From: Gammaproteobacteria bacterium
GTDB taxonomy: Bacteria; Aquificota; Aquificia; Aquificales; QOAS01
Length of the DNA stretch: 8,181 nucleotides
NCBI GenBank assembly: GCA_003972855.1
Contig: QOAS01000124.1
Location: 1 to 8,181 of the forward strand
Direction: 5' to 3'
Of this stretch, positions 1-5,759 are shown one piece after another; position 1 is the first letter of the stretch; each line of letters opens with the position of its first letter. The notes beneath the pieces were generated by a model that worked only from the letters and a program-made list of their open reading frames with translations, searched no databases and was not told where the DNA came from. Both the position numbers and the translations under genes were made by a program.

Positions 1-262
1 CCTTTAGTTTTTCTTCCAATTCCTTCCTTTTTAACTCCTCACCTTTGAGTTTTATAAACTCCTCTATCTCTTCCCTCAAAGTGTTTATAAGCTTTCCCAA
101 CTCCCTTCTTTCCTCGGGCTTGGCATTTCTAAGCTCCTTAAAGAGTTGGGTTATGTAACCTTTTTTTCCCAAAAAGGTTTGGCGCAATTTTTCTAAATCC
201 CGGGTTGTTTGGATTTTTTCCTTCAAACTTTCAAAGAGCTGGCGCACTTGAGCCAAATCCAT
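1..262 (-). CDS. pheS: Phenylalanine--tRNA ligase alpha subunit, N-terminal part (partial, runs off left edge)
   Basis: The minus strand from 262 to the window edge is open for 87 codons. The product is a charged, helical segment typical of the N-terminal tRNA-binding coiled coil of PheS. An LGKKG block at residues 31-35 is followed by an ITQLFKELRNAKPEERRELG-type stretch and LINTLREEIEEF, the family pattern of two antiparallel helices. PheS pairs with PheT to attach phenylalanine to tRNA(Phe) in the cytoplasm; the catalytic domain lies outside the window. The ATG at 262 is the start, because an in-frame TGA lies 18 bases upstream with no other ATG, GTG or TTG between. No Shine-Dalgarno is visible; the leader before ATG is pyrimidine-rich (TTTTTCCTCT). 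The gene is head-to-head with mqnD across 33 bases. Identification rests on motif memory over a short fragment, but the pattern is distinctive. Confidence 0.85.
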   Translation of the reverse strand, partial: MDLAQVRQLFESLKEKIQTTRDLEKLRQTFLGKKGYITQLFKELRNAKPEERRELGKLINTLREEIEEFIKLKGEELKRKELEEKLK

Positions 263-295
263 AGAGGAAAAATAATCTCATAAAATTGTTGGGTT
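263..295. promoter_or_regulatory. Divergent pheS/mqnD promoter region (putative)
   Basis: Only 33 bases separate two divergent start codons, so both promoters must lie here or inside the opposing genes. A TAAAAT at 281-286 would place a plus-strand transcript start about 2-3 bases before the mqnD ATG. On the minus strand GATTAT (277 to 272) would start pheS RNA about 2-3 bases before its ATG. Neither gene has a Shine-Dalgarno sequence, which fits leaderless or nearly leaderless mRNAs. No good -35 hexamers are seen. The assignment is inference from spacing and weak -10 matches. Confidence 0.35.
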
Positions 296-1141
296 ATGGA
301 AAAAAGGGTTATCCATGTCGCCCATTCACCCGATAGCGACGACGCCTTTATGTTCTACCCTTTGGTCGCCCAAAAGATAGACACCAAAGGTTTGGAGTTT
401 AAACATATACTAAAGGACATAGAGAGTTTAAACCGCGACGCCAAAGAGGGTAAGTGGGAAGTTTCCGCGGTGTCTTTTCACGCCTACCCCTACATTGCGG
501 ATAAGTATGTTGTTCTGCCCTCAGGTGGGAGCGTAGGGGACGGATACGGTCCCATAGTGGTTTCCAAAGAACCATTGGATACCCTTAAAGGGAAAAGAAT
601 TGCCATTCCCGGAAAGTGGACTACCGCTTATTTAACCCTAAAGCTCTTTGAACCCGATTTTACACCCGTTGAGTATTACTTTGAAGACATTCTCCCCGCG
701 GTGGTCAGCGGTGAGGTAGATGCGGGATTGGTAATCCACGAGGGACAGCTCACCTACAAAGATTTCGGACTTAAAAAGTTTGTAGACCTCGGCGAGTGGT
801 GGAAAGAGAAATATAACCTTCCCCTACCTTTGGGGTGTAATGTGGTTCGCAGGGACCTCGGGAAGGAGCTTATAGACCTCGTAGCCCAACTTATGAAGGA
901 AAGTATTACCTATGCCCTAACCCACAAAGAGGAGGCTATGGAATACGCACGGAAATTTGCAAGGGGATTGGAGCAAGACCCCGAAAGGAGTGAAAGGTTC
1001 GTTTCAATGTATGTAAACGAGAGAACCGTAGATTACGGAAAAGACGGTAGGGAGGCGGTTTATCTGCTTTTGAGATTGGGCAAAGAGCGGGGAATAATAA
1101 AGGCGGAAATTCCCGAAAAGATATTCAGCGACGAAATTTAG
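296..1141 (+). CDS. mqnD: 1,4-dihydroxy-6-naphthoate synthase (MqnD), menaquinone biosynthesis by the futalosine route
   Basis: This 281-residue protein has the MqnD layout, a periplasmic-binding-protein-like fold made cytoplasmic. It opens with HSPDSDDAFMFYPLV (residues 10-24), the counterpart of the family's SPCPNDTF segment. A DIESLNRDA block (41-49), SFHAYPYIADKYVVLPSGGSVGDGYGP in the expected place (60-86) and VIHEGQLTYKDFGL (147-159) follow. His148 matches the conserved histidine proposed as the catalytic base. The family converts cyclic dehypoxanthine futalosine to 1,4-dihydroxy-6-naphthoate, a menaquinone precursor. MqnA is a related fold, but the DIESLN and GxGxGP segments favour MqnD. 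Length is normal. The start has no Shine-Dalgarno and may be leaderless. The gene faces away from pheS and ends tail-to-tail with the LysM gene, overlapping it by 4 bases (TTAG, 1138-1141). No other mqn gene is present in the window. Confidence 0.88.
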   Translation: MEKRVIHVAHSPDSDDAFMFYPLVAQKIDTKGLEFKHILKDIESLNRDAKEGKWEVSAVSFHAYPYIADKYVVLPSGGSVGDGYGPIVVSKEPLDTLKGKRIAIPGKWTTAYLTLKLFEPDFTPVEYYFEDILPAVVSGEVDAGLVIHEGQLTYKDFGLKKFVDLGEWWKEKYNLPLPLGCNVVRRDLGKELIDLVAQLMKESITYALTHKEEAMEYARKFARGLEQDPERSERFVSMYVNERTVDYGKDGREAVYLLLRLGKERGIIKAEIPEKIFSDEI

Positions 1142-1998
1142 TAGGGGCATTTGGGACCCAAAGGTCTATCCGCCATTTCCTCCATCATACGCAGTGTTTC
1201 CTCTTTATACTTTTTCGCTTGCTGGAGAGTGAGGGTGGGAATTTTGAGCTTTGTTCCGACTTCTATAATCCAAGGGTCTCCTATCTTATCTTTATTGGCT
1301 TCGTAGATTGCTCCCCACAGCAAAGGTGTTCCGTAAACCTCGCTGGAAATATCCCAAAGGGTGTCGCAGGGTTTAACTTCCCAAACCGCAACTTTAGGTT
1401 TTACCAGATTTTCCTTTTCCTTTTTGGGTTGGGGTTTGGGTTTTTCCACCTTTTTGGGGAGTTCTTTCTTTACCTCTTGAGGTGGAGGTGGGGGAGGTGT
1501 AACCACCGCGGGCTTTTCCTCCTTAACCTCCTCTTGGGTGACTATTATCGTCGCTCCTTCAGCCACTCCCTTCAAAGATACGGTGTATATCGGATTTTCG
1601 GGGTCATTGGTAACTATCTGGAGGGTGTCGTTAAAATCACCTATTCTGGTTGGTTTAAATTCAACCACAACTTTACAAGTTTTTCGGTATTCCAAAGGCT
1701 TGGTGCAGGTGGTCTTGTAGATACCGAAATTGACCCCTTTATTCAATAAAACCTTTTTTATTACGAGGTCTCCGTAACCTTTGTTGGTTATTTCAACTTC
1801 CGCCCTTTTTACCTCTCCCACTTGGATTTTCCCAAAATCAATCCTATTGGTGGATAAAACGGGTATAGGGGTAAGTCTTCCGTTGATTTTCAAAATCCAA
1901 TAGGCGCTTTCATCCGCGGGACCGTCCTTGGGAAATTCCGCAAAAGAAAGGCTTAAACAGGAAAGGGAAAAACCCAAACCTAATAGTAACTTTTTCAT
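1138..1998 (-). CDS. Exported HYDIN/ASPM-like Ig domain plus LysM domain protein
   Basis: A 286-residue protein with a signal peptide (KK at 2-3, hydrophobic core, likely cleavage after Ala20 in SLSFA|EF). Cys14 does not sit in a proper lipobox, so a lipoprotein is unlikely. Residues about 50-146 form an Ig-like domain of the ASPM/SPD-2/HYDIN type: IDFGKIQVGEVKRAEVEITN, a CTKPLEYRKTC loop with Cys98 and Cys108 that could form a disulfide, FKPTRIGDFNDTLQIVTNDP, and a closing VSLKGVA. A disordered linker follows with six consecutive prolines and many lysines (about 158-203), then one LysM domain (about 205-254: DTLWDIS, IYEANKD, IEVGTKLKIP), which in this family binds peptidoglycan. The consensus PGDTL is PCDTL here; Cys211 could pair with Cys284. 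The likely role is a periplasmic, cell-wall-associated adaptor, with exact function unknown. It lies 10 bases after gltX and is probably cotranscribed. Its leader reads CCTCCTTACT, not a Shine-Dalgarno, so reinitiation after gltX is plausible. Confidence 0.8.
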   Translation of the reverse strand: MKKLLLGLGFSLSCLSLSFAEFPKDGPADESAYWILKINGRLTPIPVLSTNRIDFGKIQVGEVKRAEVEITNKGYGDLVIKKVLLNKGVNFGIYKTTCTKPLEYRKTCKVVVEFKPTRIGDFNDTLQIVTNDPENPIYTVSLKGVAEGATIIVTQEEVKEEKPAVVTPPPPPPQEVKKELPKKVEKPKPQPKKEKENLVKPKVAVWEVKPCDTLWDISSEVYGTPLLWGAIYEANKDKIGDPWIIEVGTKLKIPTLTLQQAKKYKEETLRMMEEMADRPLGPKCPY

Positions 1999-2008
1999 AG
2001 TAAGGAGG

Positions 2009-3478
2009 TTATTTTAAAAGTGTTAAAAACCTTTCCAATCTCCTTATAACGGAATCCTTGCCAATAATATCCGCCAATAAATCCAATCCCACCCCTTGGG
2101 TTTCGCCGGTAAGGGCAACCCTAAGGGTTTTAAACACCATTCCCGGTTTGAGTTTTAGCTCTTTGGCAACCTCTTTGGCGGACTTTTTAAACTCCTCCCC
2201 TCCAAAGGTTTCCGCACCTTTAACCTTTTCCAAGAAGAGTTGGGCTATATTTTTGGCAACTTCGGGAGTTACCTTTTCTATATGTTTTTCCGCTTCGGGA
2301 GAAAGGGTGTAATCCTCTACAAAGAAAGGTTTAGCCCTTGCGGGAAACTCCTTTAGGGTAAAGAAGCTATCCCTCACTTTGGAGACCACCTCTTTTACAT
2401 ACTCAAAGGGTTTGTTTAGTATCTCTTTTGCCACCTTTTGGTCTTCGGGGGAGAGGTTTTCCCCGTATTGTTTGAGGTAGTCTATAACCCTTTGGGTGAG
2501 GTCTTCCAAGTCTAAAACTTCCCTTATGTAAACCCCGTTCATCCAGTAAAGTTTTTCCCTATTGAATACCGCAGGGGCGTTGTGAATATCCTCTATGTCA
2601 AAACGCTCAATTAGTTCCTCCTTGGAAAGGATTTCTTTACCATCTTTGGGATACCAACCGAGCAACGATAGAAAGTTGAGCAAAGCTTCGGGCAGATAAC
2701 CGTCAATGCGGTATTGCCTAACGGAAACCGCACCGTGTCTTTTGGAGAGTTTGCTCCTATCCTCTCCCAAAATAATGGGCAGGTGGGCAAACTTGGGTAT
2801 AGGGAAACCCAAAGCCTCGTAAAGCAAAATCTGCTTGGGGGTGTTGGAAAGGTGGTCTTCTCCCCTAATAACATGGGTTATTCCCATAAGGGCGTCGTCT
2901 ATAACGACTACAAAGTTATAAACGGGACTTCCGTCGGAACGGACTATTACAAAATCCCCGAAATCGTTTACGTTAAACCTCACCTCTCCCTTTATAAGGT
3001 CGTTGAAGACTATCTCCCTACCGTCGGGAACTCTAAACCTTATGGTGTAGGGTTTTCCTTCTTTTAGGTTTTTCTCTATCTCCTCTTTGGAAAGGTGCCT
3101 ACATTTCCCGCTGTAGCGGTAAGGTCTACCCTCCTTTTTAGCCTTTTCCCTTTCCGCTTCCAACTCCTCTTGGGTGCAAAAACATCTATAGGCGTATCCC
3201 TTTTCCAAGAGGATATCTACATATTTTTTGTAAATTTCAAAACGCTCACTTTGGCGATAAGGTCCCTCATCCCACTCTATACCGAGCCACTTTAAGTCCT
3301 CAATAATTGCCTCTTCAAACTCCTTTTTAGAGCGCTCCCTATCGGTATCTTCAATTCTCAAAACCAACTGACCTCCGTGGTGTTTGGCAAACAGATAACT
3401 AAATATGGCGGTTCGGGCGTTACCCAAGTGGAGAAAGCCGGTGGGGGAAGGTGCAAACCTCGTCTTTACTTTTCCCAT
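2009..3478 (-). CDS. gltX: Glutamate--tRNA ligase
   Basis: A full-length class I synthetase of 489 residues. The HIGH-type signature is in RFAPSPTGFLHLGNART (7-23, with HLGN at 17-20), followed by LRIEDTDRERS (40-50). The KMSKS-type loop is DRSKLSKRHGAV (240-251). Cys99, Cys101, Cys126 and His128 match, with an offset of one, the zinc-site spacing known in E. coli GluRS. VIRGEDHLSNTPKQ (203-216) is the usual GluRS active-site block. The C-terminal helical part (about 320-489) is the anticodon-binding region. The enzyme charges tRNA(Glu) with glutamate; whether it also mischarges tRNA(Gln) for GatCAB cannot be told from the sequence. The ATG at 3478 is 21 bases from the divergent panC start. 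The leader is TTAACTCCTT, with no Shine-Dalgarno. The LysM gene follows 10 bases downstream. Confidence 0.96.
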   Translation of the reverse strand: MGKVKTRFAPSPTGFLHLGNARTAIFSYLFAKHHGGQLVLRIEDTDRERSKKEFEEAIIEDLKWLGIEWDEGPYRQSERFEIYKKYVDILLEKGYAYRCFCTQEELEAEREKAKKEGRPYRYSGKCRHLSKEEIEKNLKEGKPYTIRFRVPDGREIVFNDLIKGEVRFNVNDFGDFVIVRSDGSPVYNFVVVIDDALMGITHVIRGEDHLSNTPKQILLYEALGFPIPKFAHLPIILGEDRSKLSKRHGAVSVRQYRIDGYLPEALLNFLSLLGWYPKDGKEILSKEELIERFDIEDIHNAPAVFNREKLYWMNGVYIREVLDLEDLTQRVIDYLKQYGENLSPEDQKVAKEILNKPFEYVKEVVSKVRDSFFTLKEFPARAKPFFVEDYTLSPEAEKHIEKVTPEVAKNIAQLFLEKVKGAETFGGEEFKKSAKEVAKELKLKPGMVFKTLRVALTGETQGVGLDLLADIIGKDSVIRRLERFLTLLK

Positions 3479-3517
3479 AAGGAGTTAATAAATACATTTA
3501 TGAAAGTCTTTTCCAAA
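3465..3517. promoter_or_regulatory. Divergent gltX/panC promoter with a shared -10 region (putative)
   Basis: The 21-base gap (3479-3499) separates two ATGs. TAAATA at 3489-3494 reads as TATTTA on the minus strand, so one hexamer could serve as -10 in both directions. It would put panC transcription at or next to its ATG and the gltX start about 4 bases before its ATG. Weak -35 matches lie inside the opposing genes: TTTACT at 3465-3470 (18-base spacer) for panC, and TTGGAA on the minus strand at 3516-3511 (16-base spacer) for gltX. An AAGGAG at 3479-3484 is 15 bases from the panC ATG, too far for a normal Shine-Dalgarno. Confidence 0.35.
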
Positions 3518-4357
3518 CCCAACGAGGTGAGCAAATTTATCTCTTCCCTAAAGGGGGAGGGGAAGACCATAGGTTTTGTTCCCACAATGGGTTACCTACA
3601 CGGGGGACACCTATCCCTCGTCAGGTGTAGCAAAAGGGATAACGACATTACGGTGGTTTCCATATTTGTAAACCCAACCCAGTTTGGAAAAAACGAGGAC
3701 TACGACCGCTACCCGAGAGACCTCCAAAGGGACTTAAACCTTCTGCAAAAGGAGGGGGTTGATGTAGTCTTTGCCCCTTCGGTGGAGGATATGTATCCCG
3801 AAGGGTATTCCACCTATGTGGAGGAAACCGAGCTTTCCAAACTGTGGGAGGGAGCTTTCCGTCCGGGACACTTTAGGGGTGTCTGCACGGTGGTTACCAA
3901 ACTCTTTAACATAGTAAAACCCGACAGGGCATACTTCGGCGAAAAGGACTATCAACAGCTGAAGATTATTCAAAAAATGGTTAAAGACCTAAATATGGAT
4001 ATAGAGGTAATAGGTTGTCCCATTGTGAGGGAAAGCGACGGGCTGGCTATGAGTTCAAGAAATGTTTACCTATCTCCCGAAGAGAGAAAACAGGCGACCG
4101 CTATATATGAGAGCTTTAAATTGGCACAAAAATTGGTAGAAGAAGGTTTAAGAGACCCCCGAAAATTGGAGGAAGAACTTAAAAAATTCCTCGCAAGTTT
4201 TCCTTTAATCAAAGAAATAGACTACATTGCGGTAGTAAATCCCAACACACTTGAACCCGCAAAGGAAATTAAAGGGGGAGAAAGGATTTTGGTGGCGGTT
4301 AGAATGCCCTCCGCACGGCTTATAGATAACTGGGAGCTAAAAATATCTAAAATGTGA
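3500..4357 (+). CDS. panC: Pantothenate synthetase (pantoate--beta-alanine ligase)
   Basis: A 285-residue protein with every PanC landmark. FVPTMGYLHGGHLSLV (26-41) carries the HxGH-type site, His34 and His37. FVNPTQFGKNEDYDRYPRDL (56-75) follows, then RPGHFRGVCTVVTKLFNIVKP (121-141), YFGEKDYQQL (145-154) and the KMSKS analogue ESDGLAMSSRNVYLS (178-192). The protein ends near the family's RLIDN motif (273-277). It joins pantoate and beta-alanine with ATP to give pantothenate, the precursor of coenzyme A, in the cytoplasm. The frame is open upstream to an ATG at 3377, but that would overlap gltX by about 100 bases and add 41 non-homologous residues; the ATG at 3500 gives the normal PanC N-terminus. 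There is no close Shine-Dalgarno. A 137-base gap separates it from crp. Confidence 0.95.
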   Translation: MKVFSKPNEVSKFISSLKGEGKTIGFVPTMGYLHGGHLSLVRCSKRDNDITVVSIFVNPTQFGKNEDYDRYPRDLQRDLNLLQKEGVDVVFAPSVEDMYPEGYSTYVEETELSKLWEGAFRPGHFRGVCTVVTKLFNIVKPDRAYFGEKDYQQLKIIQKMVKDLNMDIEVIGCPIVRESDGLAMSSRNVYLSPEERKQATAIYESFKLAQKLVEEGLRDPRKLEEELKKFLASFPLIKEIDYIAVVNPNTLEPAKEIKGGERILVAVRMPSARLIDNWELKISKM

Positions 4358-4368
4358 CCTAAATCGGC

Positions 4369-4387
4369 AAAAACTTTGCAAGTTTTT
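4369..4387. terminator. AT-rich hairpin after panC (possible weak bidirectional terminator)
   Basis: AAAAACTT (4369-4376) and AAGTTTTT (4380-4387) are perfect 8-base inverted arms around a TGC loop, 11 bases after the panC stop. The 3' arm ends in a T-tract, as in an intrinsic terminator, but the stem is almost free of GC and would be weak at high temperature. It could instead be part of the crp control region. Confidence 0.3.
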
Positions 4388-4398
4388 ACTAAAGTAAA
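4385..4398. promoter_or_regulatory. 14-bp palindrome upstream of the Crp-family gene (possible operator)
   Basis: TTTACT and AGTAAA are inverted arms around AA (TTTACTAAAGTAAA), overlapping the T-tract of the preceding hairpin and lying about 97 bases before the crp-like ATG. Crp/Fnr-family proteins bind as dimers to such palindromes, and autoregulation is common, so this is a candidate site. It is not a match to the known Crp (TGTGA) or Fnr (TTGAT) half-sites. Confidence 0.22.
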
Positions 4399-4466
4399 GA
4401 AAATCAAGTATTTTAGGGATAAAATATGAAAAAATCTACAAACTATTGCTTGAGAGAAATTTAAAA

Positions 4467-4488
4467 CATAATTTAAAAGGGGAGGAGG
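4467..4488 (+). promoter_or_regulatory. Strong Shine-Dalgarno of the Crp-family gene, with a candidate -10 just upstream
   Basis: GGGGAGGAGG (4479-4488) lies 6 bases before the ATG at 4495, an excellent ribosome-binding site and the only strong one in the window. It fixes the start of this gene. CATAAT at 4467-4472 is a possible -10 element, which would give a very short leader; TAAAAT at 4420-4425 is an alternative with a leader of about 60 bases. Neither has a convincing -35, which would fit an activator-dependent or alternative promoter. Confidence 0.6.
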
Positions 4489-4494
4489 TTTATT

Positions 4495-5190
4495 ATGGCT
4501 ATCAACAAACTTGAATTTCTGAAGAAGGTTGACCTGTTTAAAAATTTTTCCGATAAAGAGTTGGAAGAAATAGCCAAGTATTTTCACGAAAAACATTACA
4601 ACAAAGGCGATTATTTGTTTTTTGAAGAAGAAGCGGAACCGGGAATATACATACTGGTAGACGGATTGGTAAAACTTTTAAAGGAAACTCCCGACGGTAA
4701 AACCATAATAGTTAGACTTGTCTTTCCCAAAGAGCTTTTCGGATGGGTGGAATTCGGAAATAAAAAACCCCGTTATACCTATACCTCCCAAGCGGTTTTA
4801 CCCTCAACGGTGCTATACATGTCCAACCAAGACTTTGTAAACTTGTCGCTGAAATATCCTCCGTTGGCGCTTATGATAACTTGCGACCTGTCGGAGAAGT
4901 TGTTGGAAACCTACGAGGTTCTAAAGAGCATAGCGTCCGGTAAGGTGGAGGAGAGAATAGCCAAACTCCTAATAGAGTTGGGAGACAAAATAGGGCAGGA
5001 TACCCCCGAGGGTTACTTAGTTATAGAAGCTCCCATAACCCGTCAGGATATAGCGGAAATGACGGGAACGACGGTGGAAACCGCTATAAGAATAATGAGC
5101 AAATGGAAGAAAGAAGGAATAATAGACGCCCAAAGGGGAAGAATAGTTCTAAAAGACTTGGACTACTTAGAGGAGTTGGCGGGTTACTAA
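4495..5190 (+). CDS. Crp/Fnr-family transcriptional regulator, effector unknown
   Basis: A 231-residue protein with the standard Crp layout. A cyclic-nucleotide-binding-type beta roll covers about 10-125 (LFKNFSDKELEEIAKYF, YNKGDYLFFEEEAEPGIYIL, DGLVKLLKETPDGKTIIV). A dimerisation helix (about 128-150) follows, then a winged helix-turn-helix at about 150-220 with ITRQDIAEMTGTTVETAIRIMSKW. In the recognition helix Glu195 and Arg199 fall where Crp and Fnr have their DNA-contacting Glu and Arg (compare VETISR and RETVGR). The Fnr iron-sulfur cysteine cluster is absent; the only cysteine is Cys130. The cAMP-binding phosphate cassette of Crp is not recognisable around 80-95, so the ligand may be something else. 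It is a DNA-binding regulator that probably works as a dimer. The stop is followed at once by the SIMPL-like gene, so the two are probably one operon. Confidence 0.9.
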   Translation: MAINKLEFLKKVDLFKNFSDKELEEIAKYFHEKHYNKGDYLFFEEEAEPGIYILVDGLVKLLKETPDGKTIIVRLVFPKELFGWVEFGNKKPRYTYTSQAVLPSTVLYMSNQDFVNLSLKYPPLALMITCDLSEKLLETYEVLKSIASGKVEERIAKLLIELGDKIGQDTPEGYLVIEAPITRQDIAEMTGTTVETAIRIMSKWKKEGIIDAQRGRIVLKDLDYLEELAGY

Positions 5191-5759
5191 AACTTGCAAT
5201 TTCGGTTTTTTTAATACTTTCTTTCACAGCCAAAGGTTTGGAAATAAGCGATAACCTAAGCGAGGGAATAAGGGTAATCCCCACCCTTTGCGGTTACGCT
5301 ATTGAAATTTCCTCCCGTGCGGGGAGTTACGGAGAGGCTCTAAACACCCTAAGGGAGGTTCAAAAATCTCTAAAAACCTTAGGGTTTGGCTTCCAAAGTC
5401 AAAGTCCCACCGCGGAGGAAAAGGGAAAAAGGGTAACCGCAAAGGTTGTTTTTATCTTAAAAAATCCCAAAGAGTTAAATAGACTCGTTTGGAATTTGGA
5501 GAACATAAAAATCAACTATCCCGAGATTGATTTTTCCTTGCTCGGAGAGAGGTGTTTTATTTCTCCTCAAGGGTTGGAAAAGCTAAAGCAAACCCTTAGG
5601 GAGAAACTACTCAAAAAGGCACAAGAAATGGCGGATATTTTTGGCAAAAAACTCCAAATGGAGTGTAGATTAGACAAACTCCAAATGGAGGAGTTTAAAT
5701 TGCTTTTACCCCAACGGGTTTTGGAGGAAAGGGCAAAGGCGATTTGGATTTGCCATTAG
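5103..5759 (+). CDS. Exported SIMPL/DUF541-like protein, start codon uncertain
   Basis: The frame starting at ATG 5103 encodes 218 residues. Residues about 1-29 are basic and overlap the end of the Crp-family gene by 88 bases. Residues about 30-44 (LKLAISVFLILSFTA) are a hydrophobic signal-peptide core with likely cleavage after FTA. The mature part resembles the SIMPL (DUF541) family: SYGEALNTLREVQKSLKTLGF near the start, then a long helix REKLLKKAQEMADIFGKKLQ, like the A-x-x-A-x-x-lA-x-x-lG segment of the family. DUF541 proteins are periplasmic or outer-membrane proteins linked to stress, with unclear biochemical function; the match is remote. No ATG, GTG or TTG sits where a normal signal peptide would begin. 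AGGAG at 5171-5175 points to about 5184, which is TTA; the next canonical in-frame start, TTG 5238, falls after the signal peptide. The end overlaps yhcC by 4 bases. Confidence 0.6.
   Translation: MEERRNNRRPKGKNSSKRLGLLRGVGGLLKLAISVFLILSFTAKGLEISDNLSEGIRVIPTLCGYAIEISSRAGSYGEALNTLREVQKSLKTLGFGFQSQSPTAEEKGKRVTAKVVFILKNPKELNRLVWNLENIKINYPEIDFSLLGERCFISPQGLEKLKQTLREKLLKKAQEMADIFGKKLQMECRLDKLQMEEFKLLLPQRVLEERAKAIWICH

Noticed and set aside
3377..3499. An upstream ATG at 3377 extending panC by 41 residues.
   Set aside because: The extra residues are antisense to the conserved N-terminus of gltX and unlike any PanC; ATG 3500 gives the normal family start.
385..5243. CCAAAGGTTTGGA shared exactly between mqnD (near 385) and the SIMPL-like gene (near 5231), palindrome-like.
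   Set aside because: Both encode Lys-Gly-Leu-Glu in the same frame with common codons, so chance and codon usage explain it.
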